Positions 1 through 7,607 of a stretch of 64,000 nucleotides of DNA are shown here, piece by piece. Origin of the DNA: an uncultured Clostridia bacterium (lineage in GTDB: Bacteria; Bacillota; Clostridia; Oscillospirales; Acutalibacteraceae); assembly GCA_944385055.1 (NCBI GenBank), contig CALWVT010000003.1, positions 169,407 through 233,406 of the forward strand, in the 5' to 3' direction. The notes under the pieces were generated by a model. It had not been told where the DNA came from. It ran no database searches and worked only from the letters and a program-made list of their open reading frames with translations. The first letter of the stretch is position 1. Each line of letters opens with the position of its first letter. The position numbers were made by a program, and so were the translations under genes.

Positions 1-1
1 G

Positions 2-670
2 AAACCGGTGCGCACGAAGATGTGGACCGGCATCAGCGCGCAGACGGAGCCGGAAATGCGCGCGCGCATCTTGGACGAAACCTTTTTCGATTGGCAGTGC
101 CCGCACTGTGGCTATCAGGCCGAGCTTGTGTATCCGTGCCTTTACCACGACAAGGCGCGCAAGTTCATGGTCTACCTTGTGCCGGAGGGCAACGAAAAGG
201 ACCTGAAAAAGGTGAATGTGGACGAGCGCTTCCCGCAGCTGCACGACGTCAAAAAGCGTGTGGTGGTTTCACCGATGGAATTGAAAGAAAAAATCCTCGT
301 GTTTGAAGCGGGGTTAGACGACGTCGGCATCGAGCTTGTGAAAGCCGGGATCGCGGCGGCGGTCGAGGAGAAAAACGGCGTCAGCGTGGAGGCCGGCTGT
401 TTCTGCTTTGCCGACCCGCAGGGCGACCGGATTGGGTTTTTGTTTTTCCCGGAGGGCAGCAACCAGCCGATGAAGAAGGCGGCGCGCCTGTTTACGTATG
501 AAAAGGCGATGGAGATTGCGAAGGAATGCAAGTTTACGCCCGGCGAAGATTTCGCGCGCGTGGACGGGCTTCTGGCTGCACGGCTGTTGGAGCAGTATCA
601 GCGCTTGCCTGCCACCCCGGCGACGGAAAATTCTTCGTCCGCTCCCGCAGACGGTGGGGACGCTTCTTAA
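2..670 (+). CDS. CpXC domain protein, 5' end outside window
   Basis: The frame is already open at the window edge, two codons (Lys-Pro) before a GTG at 8, so this gene very probably starts upstream. A CPHC pair sits about 31 residues after that GTG, followed by a VYPCLYHD stretch typical of the CpXC family. Members of that family normally carry an earlier CPxC pair as well, which would lie in the missing part. The two pairs are expected to bind one zinc. The last 25 residues are rich in Ala, Ser and Pro and look disordered. The cellular role of CpXC proteins is unknown, and no partner is visible. A hairpin with a T run follows directly. Confidence 0.7.
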   Translation, partial: KPVRTKMWTGISAQTEPEMRARILDETFFDWQCPHCGYQAELVYPCLYHDKARKFMVYLVPEGNEKDLKKVNVDERFPQLHDVKKRVVVSPMELKEKILVFEAGLDDVGIELVKAGIAAAVEEKNGVSVEAGCFCFADPQGDRIGFLFFPEGSNQPMKKAARLFTYEKAMEIAKECKFTPGEDFARVDGLLAARLLEQYQRLPATPATENSSSAPADGGDAS

Positions 671-687
671 AAAGAATTTTTATTTTT

Positions 688-718
688 AAAAGGGTTTGCC
701 GGAGTGCAGGCCCTTTTT
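688..718 (+). terminator. Rho-independent terminator of CpXC gene
   Basis: AAAAGGG at 688-694 pairs with CCCTTTT at 711-717, with a short inner GCC/GGC pairing and a T run. It begins 18 bases after the stop codon. Confidence 0.6.
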
Positions 719-810
719 TATTTTGAGGCTTGCTGCCCCGGGGTGTTTTTCTTTTTTACGAACTGCGCTTTTTTATCCCCTTTACGTTTATTGAAAATTT
801 TGATTGATTC

Positions 811-849
811 CTTCGACGCGCTTACCCCTTCGGGGCACTTCGCAGGCCG
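811..849 (+). repeat. 39-bp direct repeat, partial copy of structured repeat
   Basis: Bases 811-849 are identical to 917-955, 39 of 39. Each copy is preceded by an AT-rich run and contains a CCCC-TTC-GGGG mini-hairpin. This copy stops where the main repeat goes on, so it looks like a truncated extra head of the repeat. Confidence 0.85.
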
Positions 850-916
850 TAGGCACTGCTTTTTTGCCGAGAGCTTTCTTTATCCCCTTACCTTTCTTTA
901 AATTTTTAATTTTTCC

Positions 917-1120
917 CTTCGACGCGCTTACCCCTTCGGGGCACTTCGCAGGCCGCGCCGGGCCCCTACTTTCTGGCCAGCAGAAAGTAGGCAAAGACTG
1001 GCCAAAGAGGGCTGCGCCCCCTTTGGGATTCCCCCTTTTGGTCGCGCTGGCGCGGCCTTCGGCCGCAATTCGCGCGAGGGGAGTGACGGAACTCCTAGCC
1101 GCTTACGCGGCAGGAGCTTC
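917..1120 (+). repeat. Structured dispersed repeat, copy 1
   Basis: The core at 917-1083 matches, on the opposite strand, a copy at 49741-49907 over almost its whole length. Parts of it match the inverted copy at 1311-1525. It holds an 11-bp hairpin (965-975 with 981-991) and a second hairpin with a TTC loop at about 1050-1066. The tail (1092-1116) forms another hairpin that recurs inverted at 1316-1339. There is no open reading frame. It lies just downstream of a gene end. It could be a non-autonomous mobile element, a structured RNA or a terminator-like element. Confidence 0.75.
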
Positions 1121-1170
1121 CGGGAGATTTGCGAAGGCATTGCCGCAAAAGCCGTTTCGAACGCGGTACC

Positions 1171-1292
1171 ATGCGCGTTCGCGCATGATCGGCAGATGTT
1201 CCCTAATGGGGAACGCAGGGGGCCAGGGGGCGTCAGCCCCCACCCTGAAGCGGTGGAGGTGCGGCGGCTGTGGCGAGCGCGCATGCGCTCGC
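1171..1292. other. Run of four perfect hairpins
   Basis: This is the centre between the two inverted repeat copies. ATGCGCG/CGCGCAT (1171-1186) has a 2-base loop. GTTCCC/GGGAAC (1198-1214) has a 5-base loop. GGGGGC/GCCCCC (1226-1241) and GCGAGCGC/GCGCTCGC (1273-1292) each have a 4-base loop. Confidence 0.75.
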
Positions 1293-1310
1293 GGCCTTCC
1301 CCAACGGCAC

Positions 1311-1525
1311 CGAAGCTCCAGCCGCGAAGCGGCGAGGAGTTCGGCCAATCCGGGTAGCGCAGCGAGACTTGGGGGTTTCCAAAGGGGGGCGTTCAGCACC
1401 CCACTTTGGTCCGGGGATCCGCAAGGGGGTGAAACTCCCTTGCGCCTGTCTTTTGCTTACTTTTCTGCAGGAGCAGAAAAGTAAGGGCCCCGCGCGGCCC
1501 GAGCGCGTCGAAGGGAAAAGATAAA
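1311..1525 (-). repeat. Structured dispersed repeat, copy 2 (inverted)
   Basis: Read on the minus strand this copy starts with the same CTTCGACGCGCT head and a CGCGGGGCCC-type block. It then carries a 13-bp hairpin (1456-1468 with 1473-1485), a CCCCCCTTTGGAAACCCCC-like block, and the CTCC/GGAG hairpin at 1316-1339. Compared with copy 1 it lacks about 25 bases of the head and has a longer middle segment. The stem of the main hairpin differs from copy 1 at paired positions, so pairing is kept. Confidence 0.7.
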
Positions 1526-1704
1526 ATTTTAAGAAGACGTAAAGAGGGTAAACAAAGTTTCCGCGAGAAAAGCCCCGGGGGCGGCCCGAGCCTCCAAACG
1601 AAGCCCCGCGTGCGTCAAACGGCAAAGGAAAATAAAAAACCATTTTACCATTTTACTTGTGCAAGATGACTGCATTTATCGGCTAAAAAACGCTGAATTT
1701 CCGC

Positions 1705-1733
1705 TTGCGTTTAACGTTAAACGTCAGTATACT
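1705..1733 (+). promoter_or_regulatory. Promoter with perfect LacI-type operator
   Basis: TTGCGT (1705-1710), a 17-base spacer and TATACT (1728-1733) make a good sigma-A promoter. A perfect 16-bp palindrome, CGTTTAACGTTAAACG, covers 1708-1723 and so overlaps the -35 box and spacer. A CG-centred palindrome of this kind is the usual operator form for LacI-family sugar regulators. It should repress the alpha-glucosidase gene that starts 43 bases downstream. Confidence 0.7.
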
Positions 1734-1775
1734 AAGAGAAGAAACAGCGGAATCAAACGAAAGGTGGTTTTCAAC

Positions 1776-3428
1776 ATGGATAAGACTTCCTGGTGGAAAA
1801 AGAGCGTGGTCTATCAGATTTATCCGCGCAGCTTTATGGATTCGAACGGCGACGGCATCGGCGACTTGAACGGCATCACGTCGCGTCTGCCGTACCTTGC
1901 GAAACTCGGCGTCGACGTGCTGTGGCTGTCGCCGGTCTATCAAAGCCCCAACGACGACAACGGCTACGATATCAGCAATTATCGCGCGATTATGGATGAG
2001 TTCGGCACGATGGAAGACTTTGACCGCATGCTCGCCACGGCTCACGGCCTGGGCTTGAAGATCGTCATGGACCTCGTTGTCAACCATACGAGCGACGAGC
2101 ACGCCTGGTTTGTGGAAAGCCGCAAGAGCCGCGAGAACCCCTACCGCGATTACTACATCTGGCGTGACCCCGTCGACGGCCACGAGCCCACGCAGGTCGA
2201 GAGCTGCTTCTCCGGCAGCGCCTGGCAGTACGACGAAACAACCGGCCAGTATTACCTGCACCTGTTCAGCAAAAAGCAGCCCGACTTAAACTGGGATAAC
2301 CCGAAGGTCCGCGACGCCGTGTTCGACATGATGGACTGGTGGTGCCAGAAGGGCATCGACGGCTTCCGCATGGATGTCATCAGCCTGATCTCGAAGTCGC
2401 CGGAATTCTTTGAGCCGGCCGAAAAGGGCCGTGAAGTGGGCGCCGCGAACGGCCCGCACGAGCACGAATATCTGCAGGAAATGAATGAGCGTGTGCTCTC
2501 GCACTACGACCTGATGACCGTGGGTGAGTGCCCCGGCGTGACGGTCGAAGAGGCGAAGAAATATGCCCGCAACGACGGCAAGGAGCTCAGCATGGTGTTC
2601 CAGTTTGAGCTCATGGATGCCGACGGCGGCGAAACCGGCAAATGGAACGACCGCAAGCCGCAGCTTTCCTATGTAAAGGAAAACCTGACGAAGTGGCAGC
2701 TCGGCCTGCGCGGGTATGCGTGGAACAGCCTGTTCTGGGACAACCACGACCAGCCGCGCTGCGTCTCGCGCTTTGGCGACGATTCCACCGAGGAGAACCG
2801 CGTCCATTCGGCGAAAATGCTCGCGACCTGCCTGCACATGCTTCAGGGCACGCCGTATATCTATCAGGGCGAAGAGCTCGGCATGACGAACTACCCGTTC
2901 CAGTCTTTGTCCGAATGCCGCGACATCGAGGCGGTCAATGCGTACCATGAATTTGTCGATGAGAAAAAGCAGTTTACGCCCGACGAAATGATGCGCTATA
3001 TCCGCAAGGCCAGCCGCGATAACGCGCGCACGCCGATGCAGTGGGACGCGACCGCGAACGCCGGCTTTACGACCGGCACGCCGTGGATCGCCGTCAACCC
3101 GAATTATCGGACGATCAACGCCGAGGCGGCATTAAAGGACCCGGATTCGGTCTACTATTACTACCAGAAGCTCATCGCGCTGCGCCACACGCTGCCGGTT
3201 GTGACGGACGGCGACTATGCGCTGCTCGACACGGACGACCGTCTGTACTGCTACACGCGCGCGGACGCCGATCAGAAGCTCTTGATCTGCTGCAACTTCT
3301 CGAAGGACGAGGTCCCCTATGAGATTCCGGCGGAATTTGCAAAGGCCAAACTGCTGCTGTGCAATTACGAGGAATATCCGCAGGATCGCCTGCGCCCGTA
3401 TGAAGCGCGCGTCTACCTGCTCGGCTGA
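1776..3428 (+). CDS. Alpha-glucosidase / oligo-1,6-glucosidase (GH13)
   Basis: This cytoplasmic glycoside hydrolase should release glucose from the non-reducing ends of short alpha-glucosides such as isomaltose and maltodextrins. The four GH13 regions are present in order: DLVVNHTSDEH, GFRMDVISLISK (nucleophile Asp), TVGECPG (acid/base Glu) and FWDNHDQPR (transition-state Asp). There is no signal peptide. The ATG at 1776 is chosen over an in-frame ATG at 1659 because AAGGTGG lies just before it and the promoter lies between the two. The 550-residue length fits the family. A trehalose-6-phosphate hydrolase is the main alternative, since the two subfamilies are close. The LacI-type operator upstream supports sugar-induced expression; no transporter is adjacent. 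Confidence 0.88.
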   Translation: MDKTSWWKKSVVYQIYPRSFMDSNGDGIGDLNGITSRLPYLAKLGVDVLWLSPVYQSPNDDNGYDISNYRAIMDEFGTMEDFDRMLATAHGLGLKIVMDLVVNHTSDEHAWFVESRKSRENPYRDYYIWRDPVDGHEPTQVESCFSGSAWQYDETTGQYYLHLFSKKQPDLNWDNPKVRDAVFDMMDWWCQKGIDGFRMDVISLISKSPEFFEPAEKGREVGAANGPHEHEYLQEMNERVLSHYDLMTVGECPGVTVEEAKKYARNDGKELSMVFQFELMDADGGETGKWNDRKPQLSYVKENLTKWQLGLRGYAWNSLFWDNHDQPRCVSRFGDDSTEENRVHSAKMLATCLHMLQGTPYIYQGEELGMTNYPFQSLSECRDIEAVNAYHEFVDEKKQFTPDEMMRYIRKASRDNARTPMQWDATANAGFTTGTPWIAVNPNYRTINAEAALKDPDSVYYYYQKLIALRHTLPVVTDGDYALLDTDDRLYCYTRADADQKLLICCNFSKDEVPYEIPAEFAKAKLLLCNYEEYPQDRLRPYEARVYLLG

Positions 3429-3461
3429 ATCCCTGAAAAATGAAACGAACGCAATGAAAAA

Positions 3462-3508
3462 CGCGGACGCATCCGTTCCCCGAAGGGCGGAGGCGTCCGC
3501 GCTTTTTC
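3462..3508. terminator. Terminator between convergent genes
   Basis: CGCGGACGC (3462-3470) pairs with GCGTCCGCG (3493-3501), followed by a T run. It ends the glucosidase transcript and could also serve the converging DUF1848 gene. Confidence 0.8.
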
Positions 3509-3540
3509 TTGTGCTATTTTTCTTATGCTATAAATGAATG

Positions 3541-4503
3541 TTATAAAGATGATAGATCCCACGAAAGCTGGCGCTGTGCGCAGGCGCGCATGGCCCGCGT
3601 TTTCACCGTGTCCGCTTCGGAAAGATGGCCCCAAAGCAGCGGGGAATCGGGATCGTGCAGCGAAGCGTGGTTTGCCGCCGAAGCGGCGGAAGCGGTCGCA
3701 TAGCAGTAAACGCAGCCGCTGCGGCACGTGTCGTATGCGCCGATATCGATGCTTTCCGCGCAGCCGCAGGCGGGCCGCTGGTTTGGGTCCTTTCGCACGG
3801 CGAGCGGGCAGCCCAGCAGGCGCGAAAACAGCGCCCCGTCGACGCAGTGCCCGTGTTCGATGCCATACGCCGAAAGGTCGATTTCCTCGGCACACGTCTG
3901 AAGACGCAGCCCATACCGCTTTGCAATTTCGGAAAAGCCTTCGGCCAGCCGCCGCTGCGCGTCCGGCGGGCACGGTGCCGCTTGCAGCGGCGCCAAACGG
4001 TGGCGGATTCCGCGGTAAACGTCCAAAAAACTCAGCGTACACACTTCGGTGTATGGCGAAAGGGCTTTGGCGAGCGCCGCGAACGCCCGCAGATGGAACG
4101 CTTCCGTGTAGCGCGGGCTTAAAAAAATCGGGTCATAGCGCCAAAGCACGCGCGAGGGACCGAGCCGCCTCGAGAGTTCCCGAAATGCCGGCAGCAGGAC
4201 CTCCCGTTTGGCGGGCAGTCCCGGCTCGACGTCGGGACCGTATGGCGTCAGCGTAAACTGAAACACGAACGGGTACGCGCGAAGCGCGTCGAGGCGCCCG
4301 AGCATCGGCACGGGGTTTTTGGTCCAGAATACGATGCCGTCGACGACATCGGGCGAAAGGGAAATCTTCGACACGGCGTGCGGATTGCGCGGATTGCGCA
4401 CGAGCACAAAGCCCGCTTGCAGGCGGTTATAAAACCATGGCGCATAGTGTGCCGGGATATCCGTGCGCCGGCTGACACTCAAAAGCATGCGCGGCCCCTT
4501 CAC
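3541..4503 (-). CDS. DUF1848 family protein, radical-SAM-like cysteine cluster
   Basis: The protein has 320 residues. The N-terminus (LLSVSRRTDIPAHYAPWF) and the C-terminal CRSGCVYCYA cluster are hallmarks of DUF1848. The CxxxCxYC spacing resembles an iron-sulfur site of radical SAM enzymes, but it sits near the C-terminus rather than the N-terminus. Two further cysteines (ACGC) precede it. The reaction is unknown for the whole family. The gene starts 3 bases after the alpha-galactosidase stop on the same strand, so the two are probably co-transcribed. An ATG six codons in is an alternative start. Confidence 0.75.
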   Translation of the reverse strand: MKGPRMLLSVSRRTDIPAHYAPWFYNRLQAGFVLVRNPRNPHAVSKISLSPDVVDGIVFWTKNPVPMLGRLDALRAYPFVFQFTLTPYGPDVEPGLPAKREVLLPAFRELSRRLGPSRVLWRYDPIFLSPRYTEAFHLRAFAALAKALSPYTEVCTLSFLDVYRGIRHRLAPLQAAPCPPDAQRRLAEGFSEIAKRYGLRLQTCAEEIDLSAYGIEHGHCVDGALFSRLLGCPLAVRKDPNQRPACGCAESIDIGAYDTCRSGCVYCYATASAASAANHASLHDPDSPLLWGHLSEADTVKTRAMRACAQRQLSWDLSSL

Positions 4504-4506
4504 ACG

Positions 4507-6693
4507 TCAGACGCGCGTGAACACCCACATCTGCGAGGAGAAGTCGCTCGATGCGCGCGGCAGCGGGATGCCGGCGTTCATGAGCTCATCGCCGCCCCAG
4601 ATATTGCCGGTCGCCTCGTCGCGGTAATCGGCGTTCGGGTCTAAGTGCGTGAAATACAAGGTCGCCGGGCACTGCGCCGGATGGTTTAAGATCTGGAACG
4701 ACATCGCGACAACGGCGCTGCCGTCGGGGGAAATAAACTCCCACGCGGCCTCGTCGCTTTCAAACGGCGACTTCAGGCGGTGGAATTCGCCGAACTGCAC
4801 GATCGGCCGGATGGATTTGTAGATGGAAACCTGTGTGCGCACGCGCTCGAGCTCTTCGTCGCTCATCTTCGTGATATCGAGTTCATAGCCCAAATTGCCG
4901 CTCATCGCGCATGCGCCGCGTGTCGAAAGCGGCGTGACGCGGCCCAGCTGGTGGTTCGGGACGGCCGAGACGTGGCTGCCCATCGTGACCGGCGGGAATA
5001 CGAGGCTTGTGCCGTACTGGATTTTCAGGCGCGCAATCGCGTCCGTGTCGTCACTCGTCCAGGTCTGCGGCATATAGTAGAGCATGCCGGCGTCAAAACG
5101 TCCGCCGCCGCCCGAGCAGCTCTCAAACAGCACATGCGGGAAGCGCGTTGTCAAAACCTCCATCACGTGGTAGAGCCCGAGCATATAGCGGTGCTTGACC
5201 TCTCCCTGGCGTTCCGGCGGCAGCAGCGCCGAGCCCGCTTCCGTAATGTGGCGGTTCATGTCCCATTTGATATACGAAATATTCGAGTCTTCCAGCACGC
5301 GCGAGACAGCCTCGATGATGAAGTCGCACACATCCTCCCGCGAGAGGTCGAGCACGAGCTGGTTGCGGCCAAACGACGGGTGGCGTCCGGGCACCTTGAC
5401 AATCCAGTCCGGGTGCTCCCGGTAAAGGTTTGAATTGACGCTGACCATTTCCGGTTCAAACCAGAGGCCGAAGCGCAGCCCCATATCGACGACGCGCTGG
5501 CTCAACCCCTTTAAGCCGTGCGGCAGCTTCTGCAGGTTTTCGACCCAGTCGCCCAAAGAGTCGTTGTCATCCCAACGGCGGCCGAACCAGCCGTCGTCGA
5601 GCACAAACAGCTCGATGCCGAGTTCCTTTGCGCACGCGGCGATTTCCAAAAGCTTTTCTTCAGTGAAGTTAAAGTACGTCGCTTCCCAGTTGTTGATGAG
5701 GATCGGGCGCTCCTTGTGCTTATATTCGCCGCGCACGAGGTGTTCGGCGTAGAGCTTGTGATAAACCTGGCTCATGCCGTCCAAACCCGCGGCGGAATAG
5801 GCCATGACGCATTCGGGCGTCTGGAACGATTCTTTGGGCTCTAAGCGCCAGGAGAAGTCGCGCGTGTTCAGGCCGATCTGCAGGCGCGTCGATTGGAACT
5901 GGTCAACGTACGCGCTTGCCGCAAAGCTGCCGCTGTAGACCAAGCTCATCGCGAAGACCTCGCCGGATTCTTCCGTCACATTCGGCCGCAGCAGTGCGAT
6001 AAACGGCGAGAACTGGTGGCTCGAGGCGCCGCGCGTCGAGCCGATTTCCGAGATGCCGTGGGAAAGCGGCCGGCGCTCCATATTGCGCTCGTTGATATGC
6101 GCGCCCCACAGCGTCAGAAGGTCGAAGTCGCTGTCGGCAAAGTCGACGGAAGCGCTCGAGCAGCGCCGGACGGTGAGCGGGCGCTCCCCGCCGTTATAAA
6201 AGCGGACGCTGCGGCAGATGGCGTCGTATTTCTCCCAAATCGTGTAGGAAAGCTCCGCCTTTAATCCCGTGTACGAGTCCTGCAGCACGACGACGAGTGT
6301 TTTTGCGTCCGCGGGCGTTTCCACATACGTGGCCGGCAGGCCCTCGAGCGGTTCCTTGCCGTCATAAATCGAATAGGAAAGGTACGTCAGCCGCGTGACG
6401 CGGTTGCCGTCGGGATTCTCCACGCACACAGCGGGTTCGCGGAAGTCGCCGTTGTCCATCGCCGGATATTCGCGCGGCAGCGTGTCCAGGGAGAACGTGC
6501 GGTCTTCCGGCGCGGGGTTCGGTGAAAATCCCGCGTCGTAGCGGTAAAGCGGCCGGTTCTCGTTTAAACGGCGGACCGCGCGTCCCCAGTAGCGGTGCAA
6601 AAGATACCCGCGCTGCACCTGCAGTACGTAGCTGATGCGGCCATTCGTCAGATGGAACAGCTGGTCCTGCTCCCGGTAAGTGATGTTGACCAT
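4507..6693 (-). CDS. Alpha-galactosidase (GH36)
   Basis: This 728-residue enzyme should cleave terminal alpha-galactose from raffinose-type oligosaccharides and galactomannan fragments. The order is a beta-sandwich N-domain, a barrel, and a small C-terminal domain. Catalytic blocks are visible: LFVLDDGWFG, YIKWDMNR (nucleophile Asp), SCSGGGGRFD and TWTSDDTDAIARL (acid/base Asp). No signal peptide is seen, so the substrate must be imported. The ATG at 6693 follows AAAGGGG; an in-frame TTG ten codons upstream lacks a ribosome site. The DUF1848 gene follows almost without a gap. Confidence 0.93.
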   Translation of the reverse strand: MVNITYREQDQLFHLTNGRISYVLQVQRGYLLHRYWGRAVRRLNENRPLYRYDAGFSPNPAPEDRTFSLDTLPREYPAMDNGDFREPAVCVENPDGNRVTRLTYLSYSIYDGKEPLEGLPATYVETPADAKTLVVVLQDSYTGLKAELSYTIWEKYDAICRSVRFYNGGERPLTVRRCSSASVDFADSDFDLLTLWGAHINERNMERRPLSHGISEIGSTRGASSHQFSPFIALLRPNVTEESGEVFAMSLVYSGSFAASAYVDQFQSTRLQIGLNTRDFSWRLEPKESFQTPECVMAYSAAGLDGMSQVYHKLYAEHLVRGEYKHKERPILINNWEATYFNFTEEKLLEIAACAKELGIELFVLDDGWFGRRWDDNDSLGDWVENLQKLPHGLKGLSQRVVDMGLRFGLWFEPEMVSVNSNLYREHPDWIVKVPGRHPSFGRNQLVLDLSREDVCDFIIEAVSRVLEDSNISYIKWDMNRHITEAGSALLPPERQGEVKHRYMLGLYHVMEVLTTRFPHVLFESCSGGGGRFDAGMLYYMPQTWTSDDTDAIARLKIQYGTSLVFPPVTMGSHVSAVPNHQLGRVTPLSTRGACAMSGNLGYELDITKMSDEELERVRTQVSIYKSIRPIVQFGEFHRLKSPFESDEAAWEFISPDGSAVVAMSFQILNHPAQCPATLYFTHLDPNADYRDEATGNIWGGDELMNAGIPLPRASSDFSSQMWVFTRV

Positions 6694-7088
6694 AGAGAAT
6701 GCTTCCCCTTTCTGGACGCGCAAGCCGCGTCCGCGGGCACACAGCCCTGAAAATCGAATTCCTTCCCCCTATTATAGCAGACGGAAGTTAAAAATCCATC
6801 TTTTTTCACAAATCTTTTCGCATTTTTCCCGCGCGAAAACGCCGATTGCAAAGTACTGCACAGTTTGCAAAGGGAAGGGCAAAAACTTGACAAACTTTCA
6901 GAAAATTCATACAATAAATTTGGGCATTTCCTTCTCTGCTTTTCAAACGATAGCGGGAAGGCGCGCCGTTTTGGCGAAAAATTTAAACGGTGTTTTTTCC
7001 CTGTTCATATTTTTTCGCTATTCTATTTCATAGGCGGATTCCCAATTGAGAATCCATTGCCGTGAATCTAAAAAAGGAGGGGCAGGCA
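6694..7088. other. AT-richer intergenic region with -10 element
   Basis: On the minus strand TATAAT (6771-6776) lies 78 bases before the alpha-galactosidase start and is the likely -10; no good -35 is visible. The rest is AT-rich with two TTGCAAAG direct repeats near 6846-6875. A GGATTC/GAATCC inverted repeat near 7034-7053 precedes the small membrane protein gene. No gene is seen. Confidence 0.45.
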
Positions 7089-7397
7089 TTGAAGAAATTC
7101 TTAGCACGCAAATCGAACGGCGGCTCCCAGTCCTTTTCCGAAAAAGAAGTGCGCAGGATGTTCCGCGGCGGAGAACCGGAAGACCAGCATTTTCCCTTGA
7201 TCCGCACCGCGGTGTGCGTCGGGAGCGGCAGCCTTCTCGGCGGGCTTCTGGGGCTGCGGATTCCGTCGGTGACGGAAACGGGGCTTGTGCTGTTTTCAGG
7301 CGAATGGGCGGGCCTGTGCCTGCTTTTGGGGGCGGGCGCCGGAGCGCTCGTCGCGTTCGTGCTTTCGCGCGTGCGGCGGCACCGGACGTCGGTATAA
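7089..7397 (+). CDS. Small two-helix membrane protein
   Basis: This predicted protein has 102 residues and unknown function. The first 45 residues are charged (KKFLARKSNGG to EPEDQHF) and probably cytoplasmic. Two hydrophobic segments follow, about residues 48-66 and 75-97, ending in an Arg-rich tail (RVRRHRTS). The TTG at 7089 is chosen because AAAGGAGGGG stands 8 bases before it; the GTG at 7062 has none. It stands alone between divergent and downstream genes and has its own terminator. I do not recognise a family. Confidence 0.55.
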   Translation: MKKFLARKSNGGSQSFSEKEVRRMFRGGEPEDQHFPLIRTAVCVGSGSLLGGLLGLRIPSVTETGLVLFSGEWAGLCLLLGAGAGALVAFVLSRVRRHRTSV

Positions 7398-7444
7398 AAA
7401 GGAGCACGCGGGGTTTTCCACGCGGGCGGCAGAAATTTTCCACA

Positions 7445-7486
7445 GGCGCACTGCGGGCCTTTTGCGGCGGCAGTGCGCCTGTTTTG
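7445..7486 (+). terminator. Terminator of small membrane protein gene
   Basis: GGCGCACTGC (7445-7454) pairs perfectly with GCAGTGCGCC (7470-7479), followed by TGTTTTG. Confidence 0.65.
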
Positions 7487-7534
7487 TGTAGAAGCGGAAG
7501 GTTCTCCACCTTTTTCAACGGGTTTTCCACATGA

Positions 7535-7562
7535 TTGACTTGCCTGCACAATCCGGTATAAT
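7535..7562 (+). promoter_or_regulatory. Promoter of cbiET
   Basis: TTGACT (7535-7540), a 16-base spacer and TATAAT (7557-7562), with a DnaA-box-like site on each side. Confidence 0.7.
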
Positions 7563-7607
7563 AAGAAAAGAAATGATCCACAGGGAAACGGAAAGGGGGC
7601 GTACCCG

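Larger units (their letters stand above)
719..1704. other. Gene-free hairpin-dense region
   Basis: No reading frame here has a ribosome binding site or a recognisable product. AT-rich spacers (about 735-810, 850-915 and 1525-1700) separate very GC-rich blocks. The blocks contain perfect hairpins at 965-991, 1092-1116, 1171-1186, 1198-1214, 1226-1241, 1273-1292, 1316-1339 and 1456-1485. Several of these belong to a repeat that occurs twice here in opposite orientations and once more near 49.8 kb. Confidence 0.8.
7414..7582. promoter_or_regulatory. Cluster of DnaA-box-like 9-mers
   Basis: Two exact TTTTCCACA sites (7436-7444 and 7523-7531) fit the DnaA consensus TTWTNCACA. Weaker relatives are TTTTCCACG (7414-7422), TTCTCCACC (7502-7510), TGATCCACA (7574-7582) and, on the minus strand, TTCTACACA (7485-7493). 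They surround the promoter of the CbiE-CbiT gene. Confidence 0.45.

Noticed and set aside
804..1484. 226-codon open frame through the repeat region
   Set aside because: It runs through several perfect hairpins and repeat copies, has no ribosome site, and the copy at 49.8 kb does not keep a matching frame.
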